A DNA stretch of 15,273 nucleotides from Terana coerulea (lineage: Eukaryota > Basidiomycota > Agaricomycetes > Polyporales > Phanerochaetaceae), in assembly GCA_024811115.1 (NCBI GenBank), contig JAKOGH010000543.1, forward strand, positions 1-15,273, written 5' to 3'. Within the stretch, counting starts at the first letter, position 1. Each line of letters opens with the position of its first letter. The translations under genes were made by a program, and so were the position numbers. Below the pieces are notes generated by a model, which saw only the letters and a list, made by a program, of their open reading frames with translations, had not been told where the DNA came from and ran no database searches. This document shows positions 8,856 to 15,273 of this stretch, one piece after another.

Positions 8856-10021
8856 GTCTGGCTGTGCACCTTAGCCGAAAGTACTCAATTTTACCTAAAC
8901 CACTATATAGTATCTCCCATCCACCGATGGCAGACATGTTGCTGGCCACTGCATGCCAGTCGATCAACCTTAACGTCAGGAAGAACTTGCAGTGAAGGCA
9001 ATGCGGCACCTCACCTCATAAGTGCATGCATATTATCAGGTTGACTATGAATATACACATTGCTGTAGCAGACTATAGTCAAAAAGAACTTTTGGAAGGC
9101 CTGTTTGTGAAATTTCGAGTTTTGGGGTGTCGCAGCTCAAATTATCTCCAGAATCTTGCCTTCGGGTCGTGATCGTGGTCCACCCATGCGTCTTTGAGCA
9201 CTTGAGGATTGCCTATCTCTTTACTGTCACTCAAAAGCTGCACCACTTCCTAAACACGAGTTCCACGTCCTCTCAGTGAGCCTCAGCACCGATATTTAAG
9301 ATCATCCTTTTCATTCTAAATGTGGTCTCTTGGCCATTGGTATCTCTTACAACAATGTTGTACTGAACATCTGCCGTGAACTGGGCAGATTCAGCGTGTG
9401 ATTGTGTTGTCCCATCCCAGCTCATGTAGCTTCACTTGAAAGAGATACTAAGTATAAAATGTGCGAAAACTGTCCGCTCCTGCATATAAGAAGATTAGCA
9501 GTAGTTCCAGAGGGTTCAGTAATTGTGATTACGCACTGTTATAAAATTGAAGGTTGTTAAAGCCAAGACCTCCGATTGACTACAGAACCACAGCTGCATT
9601 GAGGTATTCTCAATCATGAAACCAAAAGCAAAGCAGCGGTGAACATCTTCACGCATAATATGGTTCAACAACCAGAGAATTTTTGTATCATTCTGGGCCG
9701 TTTTGTATAAGAACACACAAGAAGTAGAACATAAATCAAGATTGCACTCACGTTGTTAGCGAATGACTTAGAGGCGGTTTTCTTCAACTCTTCTAGTATA
9801 GTGATGTTGATCCATTCAGGAGCTCCTGACTTGGCACATGTTGCATAACAGTCCGGTTGTGATGTATTATCCCGTGTTGAGGAAGCAAGTGTTATATGAG
9901 GGTTGCATTCAAATGTGAGCAGTGCCTCTGGAGCATCCAGTCCAGTGGTCGCAATAATTGCATTTGTAATGCTTTTGAGATGTTGAAAAATTTGGTCTTC
10001 TAAATTTCTCTTCGAGCGCAT

Positions 10022-10675
10022 AGGGATCCTTGAAAAGTGTTTTTAGCAGTCTTTGGTAATTATTGGCTGCAATACATCCATAATAGCATCTAGGTTGAAT
10101 CAGGACGTAGGCGAGGTAGCAAGTTGTTGAAGAGAAACTTGATCAGGACCTGGGGCACAGTTTGCGAGATCTGCAGCATCAACCCGCAAGCAGCCTTCAG
10201 ACCCAGTCCTGGAGAGGCAGACTGTATTACCCATATATTACCTTGATGCCACAACATCATCTTTTCTCTGCTTACCCTCTTCTTACCCTTGTATCCTCCT
10301 CTTCGCCTTCCTGCTCGCATTCTTATATCCTCCCAAGGTTCCAGCCAATGCTGTGGCCACTATCTGAAAAAACCCCCTTACTATTTCTGCCTAATGCATG
10401 CTGATAAGCACTAATTCATTGCATATAAGCATCAAAGTAATACAACTAGATAAATAGATACATAAGGCTAATAAGGCAGTTTAGTGAGGTCCTTTGCTAA
10501 TTGTCTTAATTATTCTATATATTAGGGCAATTAGTCATATTTCTCAGCTATTTGTTTCCTTACTGTCCTATTTTGTTCCTCACATGCAGCTATAATACCA
10601 CTACTGCTTGACTAGTCATTTGAGAAACCCCCTTCTTAATTTAATCTGATGCTCTGTATTGCATATTTAGCTATC
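10022..10675. other. spacer upstream of the kinase pseudogene, left flank of the gypsy element
   Basis: 10022-10210 may still contain eroded N-terminal kinase sequence (minus-strand fragments FNLDAIMDVLQPIITKD and FKDPYALEEK in different frames). 10258-10335 is pyrimidine-rich. 10336-10675 is AT-rich with no coding signal; a short motif like AAACCCCCTT occurs near 10370 and again near 10625. Confidence 0.4.
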
Positions 10676-11237
10676 TATCACAAAACTACAATACTCACCT
10701 GCTGGGATGACTTGAAATAGGTGGGGAAAGCAGAGGGGCTTGAGTAGAGCTAGTAGAGTGGATATGAATCAATGATGTTGTTGAGTCTGGAGGTTTAGCC
10801 CACAGACCAGCCTCCTTATATACATGTGTGAGGACCCCAGACACTATCTAAGACCTCCAATACCATATGCTGACTGATATAGTCAGGTGATCCATGACTA
10901 AGGCTCCAGAGCATACCGCCGCTCTAACTCCCTTATCAGATCCTGACCTAGCTATCATGCTAACATCAACACTATCTAGATGTCCTAATCTAGCTACTGT
11001 ACACTACTCAGTACACGATGTCATAGTGACCTCATAGTGAGGTCATAGTCTAGAACGAATCCAGAACTGAGTCCATGATCCTATGTCCATATGAGGCATA
11101 TCCCTGATAACTATGCGTCTGTCGCATGGCCAACTGATCAGCATCTTGTAATGCTATTGTGACGACTGGGTAACATGTCCCGTGACTTGATGTTACACTC
11201 TAGCGCTGTAGACTAGCGCTAAGGGAAATTTGTGACA
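10676..11237 (-). repeat. 3' LTR of the gypsy element
   Basis: 562 bp. On the minus strand it starts TGTCACAAATTTCCC directly after the polypurine tract and ends TTTTGTGATA, giving near-perfect terminal inverted repeats TGTCACAAA/TTTGTGATA. It aligns along its full length with the solo LTR at 8291-8855 with scattered substitutions and small indels, many of them transitions. Confidence 0.9.
10814..10822 (-). promoter_or_regulatory. TATA-like element in the 3' LTR
   Basis: Minus-strand TATATAAGG, conserved with the solo LTR copy; a plausible U3 core promoter. Confidence 0.35.
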
Positions 11238-11250
11238 TTACCCCCTCATT
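11238..11250 (-). other. polypurine tract (plus-strand primer site)
   Basis: Minus-strand AATGAGGGGGTAA abuts the LTR start TGTCAC. A G-run next to the LTR is the expected RNase H-resistant primer for plus-strand DNA synthesis and fixes the LTR boundary and element orientation. Confidence 0.8.
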
Positions 11251-11600
11251 AGGTTCGAGCTCCATCGAGAATTTGCTGATTTATCGTAGTCCGATTACTT
11301 CCAATCTCCATGTCTGCAATCCGTTCGATGATAAGCTGGGCCACCCTGATTCCCAATTTGAACTTCAAAGTCGATGTCGCTGGTGTTTACAAGGGTTACT
11401 TGTATTTCATCTTTGTAGTCGCAATCGATCACTTTGGTGATTGCTTCAACTCTTTCGTTGGAAAGTCAGTTGCAAGACATAATTCGACCACAAGTTCCAC
11501 TCGGTAATTGAACTTTAATGCCAATAGGCACTGTTGTTCTCGAGTTGGATTTAACTGTGTGTTTCTGATAGGCATGCAGCGTAAGTCCGGCTGCTTCTTA
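11249..11600 (-). pseudogene. dUTPase-like domain at the C-terminal end of the gypsy pol
   Basis: dUTPase hydrolyses dUTP to dUMP and pyrophosphate and so limits uracil incorporation in DNA. On the minus strand, four of the five trimeric dUTPase motifs are visible in order. Motif 1 is AAGLTLHA (11571-11594; usual AGxDL, here T for the Asp). RTTVPIGIKVQLPSGTCGRI follows, with motif 2 near 11481-11498 normally continuing as a R-S-G-L-type stretch, here broken by TGA at 11466-11468. Motif 3 is VIDCDYKDEIQV (11397-11432), followed by TLVNTSD. After a frame change, motif 4 is GIRVAQLIIERI (11318-11353). Motif 5 was not seen. The reading ends TAA 11249-11251, touching the polypurine tract. It follows the chromodomain. 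The spacing and order make chance unlikely; the copy is inactive. Confidence 0.8.
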
Positions 11601-12043
11601 GGAGATTCGTGTAGGGGTTTGACTGCCAATGAGTTCGACTTGAAGCGTGAGAGTCCCGTTGTAGTAGTACAGGTGTGACGTCTTCGAACTCAACTGTTAG
11701 TGCGGCTTGTCGGTTCGGCTTGAGGTAGTCTTGAACTGCTTTCTTAGCGTTCTTGACGTTGTCCTCGTTTTCCCAAGTGACTTCATCGCGTCCGAATCCT
11801 TTCCATTCGGACCGGATATTGAGTTTTCTTACCGCGTTTGCGGTGTTGCAAGATCTTCTCAACTTCCCACTCTTCCTGTCCTTTAACCATGACTGGCTTA
11901 GGTACGAGTGGTTTCTGTCCTGGTATGGAAGAATCGTTATAAGTGGCTAGCTTGCTGGCGTGGAATACTGGATGCATAGCTCGGTAGCGTGGTGGCATTT
12001 TAACCTTAAAGGTGACGAGCGGACAACTGTTCGATGATTTCAA
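11600..12043 (-). pseudogene. chromodomain region of the gypsy pol
   Basis: Minus strand. After a conserved post-integrase segment (MPPRYRAMHPVFHASKL) comes EEWEVEKILQHRKRGKK (about 11836-11880), then in a shifted frame WKGFGRDEVTWEN (11768-11806) and an NAKKAVQDYLK helix. This is the chromodomain pattern of an E-V-E-x-I-L strand, W-K-G-F/Y, T-W-E and a C-terminal helix. Chromodomains steer integration toward heterochromatin marks such as methylated H3K9. One frameshift splits the domain. Confidence 0.85.
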
Positions 12044-13034
12044 AGCGGTCCCTCGTGCAGTGGGTTTAATGCACCCTCCGTGGTTTGGTAATCCCGTAGG
12101 TTGATAAGTACTTTATCTCCGACTTTGAATGGCACGTTTTGGACGCCCTGGTCGTAGTACCATTTCATACGCTCAGCAGCTAAGGTTAGAGCAGCTTTCG
12201 CCTGCTCTTGGGCTTCATGTTGCTGTTTCATGATGTCGTTAAGGTCTATGCTTTGACCTGCTTGACTAGTGTAGGACCTGCTCGAAGATGTCGACCGTAT
12301 TCCAAAAGAATGGTGTCTTCTTAGTTCCTTCGTGTGCCCCAGTTATTGTCGCAAACTCCGCTGTACTCAACAATGTAGACCAGTTATCAAGGTTGTAGTC
12401 CACATAGCACCGAAGATACTGTTCCAGAATTTGATTCACACGTTCGGTTTGACCGTCCGTCTGTGGATGATATGCCGTAGACATTGCTAAGTTGATACCA
12501 AGTAGTTTGCACCATTGCTGGAATAGTTCTGCTGCAAACTGAGTTCCTCGATCTGATATGATCTGAAGCGGTAGCCCGTGTAAGGGGTACTCTGTCATAC
12601 AATAGTTGTGACAGGTCCTGTGCCGAAAACTCATTCGTGATTGCATAGAAGTGCGCTCGCTTGATAAGTCGACATACGACAACACAGATAGCGTTGTAAC
12701 CATGTGACTCTGGTAACTGAGCTGATGAGGTCGATTGTAATGATTTCATGGCCCATGAGGCACAGGGTTTGGCATTAATGGTCCATGGGGCTGCTGTGGG
12801 CGATTTTTCATCCAGCTGACACATATCGCAACCCGTAACATAGTTCTTGACAAATATTGACATGCCCGGCCACCAATAGTTTCTAGAAACTAGTTCGTAC
12901 GTTTTCCACCTTAGGGTGTCCGGCTGATGGTAAGTCGTGATGAATTTGTACAATTTGTTGTCGTAAATGATCATCTTTTGATGTAGGGATATAGATCTTG
13001 CCACGGAACAGTAGTAATCCGTTCGTAGTTCCAT
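12040..13034 (-). pseudogene. integrase of the gypsy element (zinc module, catalytic core, GPY/F)
   Basis: Minus strand. The N-terminal zinc-binding region shows in NYWWPGMSIFVKNYVTGCDMCQ (second Cys pair 12819-12830). The core follows in CRLIKRAHFYAITNEFSAQD, ISDRGTQFAAELFQQWCK (catalytic Asp within 12537-12554) and STAYHPQTDGQTERVNQ (about 12431-12482) leading to the Glu-bearing helix. The GPY/F region shows in KWYYDQGVQNVPFKVGDKVL and the ending HEGPL. At least three frame changes are needed to read through, near 12600-12710, 12240-12270 and 12780, so no active protein is encoded. Confidence 0.9.
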
Positions 13035-13880
13035 TCCTTGAGGCTTTTTCCAAACTCTCTAGGTCCTGACTTCAATAATGACTTGTAGCCTTTTGTAACA
13101 TCATCTGATAGCAATGCTTCCTTGACCTCAATTAGGATTTGGTCGTTGTTAACAGGCGCTTCATGGAAAGCCTCGACAGTCCGGATGGCGAAATATTCCG
13201 GTTTGAGCAAAATTTGGTCTTGGTTGTCGAGCTTCACCCCCTTCTCATGATCTGGCCTCCTGGACAGAGGGTCTTCGGCTTGCATTGTCTTTCCAGGCTT
13301 GTGATGTAGAGAATAGTTGAATCGCGTTAGGTACAAAGCCCATCGCTTGTCTCCGTGTTAACTTTTGGGCCGTTCTGAAGTAAGTCAGATTCTGATGATC
13401 TGACCATACTTGAACTTTTCCCGGATGTCCCTCCAAGTAATGTCTGTACTCTTCCAATGCTCTTATGATTGCGAGCAACTCTTTGTCGTAAATCTCATAA
13501 TTACGTTCGTGTATGTTGAGTGACGAGTGGAAGGCTACGGGTGCCACATTTGTCAGCAGGATCCCATTCGCGACGGCACTGCACCGATGCAAAGTCGCTT
13601 GCATCGGTTGACAGTCTGAATGGGTTCTCATCATCCGAGATCACGTAGTATGGGTGCTGAAGTGAAGGCCTTTTCAGCGCCTCGAATGCCACTTGTTGGT
13701 CAGCTTCCCAAATCCAAAGTTGATCTTTCTTCGTTAGATCTGTGAGTGGCCTGGCTAACTTGGCGAAGTCTTTAATAAACCTGCAATAGAAGTTCGCAAA
13801 GCCTAAGAAAGCCTGAACACGTTTGACCTTTGTAGGTACTGGCCACTCAAGAACTCCTGACACCTTGCAGAATCCATCGC
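13034..13880 (-). pseudogene. RT connection and RNase H region of the gypsy pol
   Basis: Minus strand. The RT thumb/connection shows in VLEWPVPTKVKRVQAFLGF, ANFYCRFIKDFAKLARPLTD and LTKKDQLWIWEADQQ. RNase H shows LSTDASDF with its first acidic residue (13591-13614), then in another frame [20 protein letters not shown] and [11 protein letters not shown], supplying the later acidic residues. A tether leading into integrase follows ([20 protein letters not shown]). Frameshifts lie near 13560 and 13340. Confidence 0.9.
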
Positions 13881-13889
13881 AACACTGTT

Positions 13890-14486
13890 TTTGAGATAAT
13901 CATGCCGAAGATAGTCAATCCGGTCTTTCGAAGAAACATTTCTCTGCTTTTGCATATAGATTGTTGCGAAGCCTTTTCAGCACTTCTTTGACAAGTTTAC
14001 GGTGTTCCTCTAAATCATTGCCAAAGATCAAGATATCGTTTAAATACACCTGACTTGTCTTGTCGAATCAGTCGCCAAAATGTCATTCATCATGGCCTGG
14101 AATGTAGCTGGTGCATTGGAGAATCCGAAATACATGACCGTTGCCTCAAATAAGCCCTGTTTGGTGATAAAAGCCGTTTTCCACTCATCCCCCTCACAGA
14201 TTTGGATGTTATTATAGCCCATCGGAGGTCAATCTTAGAAAGATGGATGCCTGCGACAGTGAGTCGATCAGGTCAGCAATCCTTGGGATTGGGTAGCGAT
14301 TCTTCAGTGATCTCATTGAGTGCGCGGTAGTCCATACAGCGGACGCCAATCCCGCCCGTCGTGCTTTTTGACAAAGAAAAATGGTGCAGCAACTAGTGAT
14401 TTGGAAGGTCGAATGTAACCTTTCCGTAGTTCTTCATCGATCCATTCATTCAAAGAATGTCGTTCTTTGGGAGACAGTGGGTATGG
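13890..14486 (-). pseudogene. reverse transcriptase palm/fingers of the gypsy element
   Basis: Minus strand, several frames. Readable blocks are [29 protein letters not shown] (14355-14381), [11 protein letters not shown] (14306-14338), [62 protein letters not shown] and [18 protein letters not shown]. The catalytic box, YLDD-like in this family, reads YLND here (14035-14046), which replaces a metal-binding Asp. At least four frame changes lie between 14040 and 14345. Family is certain, activity excluded. Confidence 0.92.
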
Positions 14487-14909
14487 TTAGCCGGCTTGGG
14501 AAGGGAGGCTCGCCTTAAAAGTCAATCGGATGATTGTACGCCTTGCGTCCGGCATTGCTCTGATTTGCGCTTGGAACACGTTGCCGTACTTATGTAACCA
14601 TTCAGGCACGTGTGACTTCCCTTGGTGTGCTTCGTCATGAGTCGTCGAACCTGATCCATGTCCTTTGTCGCTGGCAGCGATAACTTCTGCTTGTGTGCAG
14701 TCGTTGGGGACATCAATGTCCACCCAGTTGATATATGGATTATCCGTATTCTCGTCTCCAAACTTGTCCAGGAGGATTCCCATGGAAGATCCGACTCGAG
14801 TTGAAGCTTCGTCGGTTTCAGCTTCACTGACTGCGTGTTTTACGGGCTTGATCGGTAAGACAGCTCTCAGAACATCTGGTGAACTCCATTTCCCCATTTT
14901 CCCAGTCAA
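14487..14909 (-). pseudogene. protease-RT linker of the gypsy polyprotein
   Basis: Minus strand, a single open block of about 140 codons that ends at TAG/TAA-type interruption just before the RT. It is acidic and low in conservation, with VPEWLHKYGNVF near its C-terminus matching the segment that normally precedes the RT domain. No separate catalytic function is expected. Confidence 0.7.
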
Positions 14910-14922
14910 TCTCGGGGTTATG

Positions 14923-15201
14923 TCAGTACAAGAAATTGTATCCGACCATCATTTCTTTGTCTCCTAACTGTATGGTACAGTATAAGCAGACTTGACCACC
15001 GATTTGAATATAAGCTCGGACATAATCACGAATTTGTCCTGCTTGGTTTGGAGTTCCGTCTGCGTTGGTTACGTCGACCCACGCAGACTTTGCCATACAA
15101 TTAGTTACCAGATGATTTCTTTCAACAAACGATTTGTCGATGAAGTTCGTTGTGGCACTGAGTCCACTAAAGCCCTCGGCCTGCACTTTAAAACCATACA
15201 C
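14923..15201 (-). pseudogene. aspartic protease of the gypsy element, active site scrambled
   Basis: Minus strand. ATTNFIDKSFVERNHLV is the stretch that follows the D-S/T-G active site in gypsy-type proteases, and QVCLYCTIQLGDKEMMVGYN fits the later flap and strand region. The expected active site reads GFSGLSATTN because of two nearby compensating single-base changes at 15151-15180; the neighbouring frame still shows ALVDS. A working retropepsin-like protease would mature Gag-Pol. The gene continues past the right edge toward gag. Confidence 0.82.
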
Positions 15202-15273
15202 CCAAAGCGTTACTGGAAGTCTAAAAGAACATTTCTTGTTGCGAGCTATGCTAGTTACGCAAGATTCCAGTAC

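Larger units (their letters stand above)
6954..10021 (-). pseudogene. FunK1-type fungal protein kinase pseudogene, interrupted by a solo LTR
   Basis: FunK1 kinases are an expanded fungal family of atypical Ser/Thr-kinase-like proteins. Recognisable blocks in order: 10021-9752 (FQHLKSITNAIIATTGLDAP, SRPD-like SQPD, LEELKKTASKSFANN); intron 9693-9751; 9692-9537 (FGFMIENTSMQLWFCSQSEV); intron 9480-9536; 9479 to about 8860 (QYNIVVRDTNGQETTFR, VLKDAWVDHDHD, EGKILEII); solo LTR; 8290-8203 (VFKEVGISIEDLSSLSAVFGAL); intron 8150-8202; 8149-8009 with catalytic loop VHCDISAGNIL and DLEYTK replacing DFG; short intron about 7969-8008; 7968-7595 with FFMPVEINCHGYIF and HNALHDLESVWWLAV; about 7451-6954 as C-terminal tail (LYKPFFDYFGQIQKTLTKRD). 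Catalytic Asp and Asn remain, but the HRD Arg is Cys (codon at 8112-8114). In-frame stops lie at 9432-9434, 9273-9275, within the TGA-containing FGAL/AVIN segment near 8213-8215, and at 7254-7256; several frameshifts also occur. Clearly inactive. The start may lie further upstream: FKDPYALEEK is readable just beyond 10000 in another frame. Confidence 0.88.
10676..15273 (-). mobile_element. decayed chromodomain Ty3/gypsy retrotransposon (chromovirus), 5' part beyond the window
   Basis: Minus-strand element. From the right edge toward the left it shows protease, a linker, reverse transcriptase, RNase H, integrase with GPY/F region, chromodomain, a dUTPase-like domain, a polypurine tract and the 3' LTR. 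The order RT-RNase H-integrase identifies Ty3/gypsy, and the C-terminal chromodomain the chromovirus branch. Many frameshifts and altered catalytic motifs show it is non-autonomous now. Gag, primer-binding site and 5' LTR are not in the window, so the target duplication cannot be checked; the bases left of the 3' LTR are CTATC. Confidence 0.93.

Noticed and set aside
10090..10320. 76-codon minus-strand open frame as a gene
   Set aside because: Basic, low-complexity start over a pyrimidine tract; at most its end overlaps eroded upstream sequence of the kinase pseudogene.
8291..11237. The two LTR copies as the paired LTRs of one element enclosing 8856-10675
   Set aside because: The left copy has its own perfect GTCTG duplication, the DNA between is kinase-gene sequence, and the polypurine tract and pol lie to the right of the second copy, so that one is the 3' LTR of a different insertion.
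14665..14967. 100-codon plus-strand open frame
   Set aside because: Antisense shadow of the gypsy protease-RT linker.
1..15273. tRNA, rRNA, CRISPR or bacterial features
   Set aside because: No cloverleaf-like segment, spaced identical repeats or Shine-Dalgarno-led compact genes were seen; introns and retroelement content are fungal.

Overview
The window reads as nuclear DNA of a mushroom-forming basidiomycete (Agaricomycetes). Every gene that can be reconstructed is split by short GT-AG introns of about 40-70 nt. One locus is a FunK1-type fungal protein kinase, another is an arrestin-like gene of a kind familiar from basidiomycetes, and the right third is a chromodomain Ty3/gypsy retrotransposon. 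There are no operons, Shine-Dalgarno sites, CRISPR arrays or recognisable RNA genes. All assignments come from reading translations and splice signals by eye; no database search was run.

Layout. (1) 1-1575, plus strand: 5'-truncated arrestin-like gene with five or six introns and three apparent small indels. (2) 1837-4153, minus strand, convergent with the arrestin gene: a six-exon gene for a protein with two tandem ZZ-like zinc-binding modules and a long acidic Ser/Pro-rich tail; it looks intact through exon 5 and has one apparent frameshift in the tail. (3) 4154-6953: no supportable gene, but several families of short degenerate repeats (CTGACGA units; GC-rich GCCGGCA clusters in inverted orientation; AAGGC clusters with a perfect 20-bp palindrome), probably remnants of non-autonomous elements. 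(4) 6954-10021, minus strand: a nearly full-length but dead FunK1 kinase gene with in-frame stops and frameshifts, cut by a 565-bp solo LTR (8291-8855) bounded by the 5-bp duplication GTCTG. (5) 10022-10675: AT-rich spacer. (6) 10676-15273, minus strand: 3' LTR, polypurine tract and most of the pol gene of a decayed chromovirus; its gag, primer-binding site and 5' LTR lie beyond the right edge.

The most interesting observation is at the 3' end of the chromovirus. After integrase and chromodomain, and before the polypurine tract, the sequence carries recognisable dUTPase motifs 1-4, giving the order protease - RT - RNase H - integrase - chromodomain - dUTPase. The solo LTR inside the kinase belongs to the same LTR family, so the same transposon lineage both disrupted the kinase and sits upstream of it. 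Many lesions in the kinase and pol are explicable as C-to-T or G-to-A transitions, which suggests methylation-linked or RIP-like decay.
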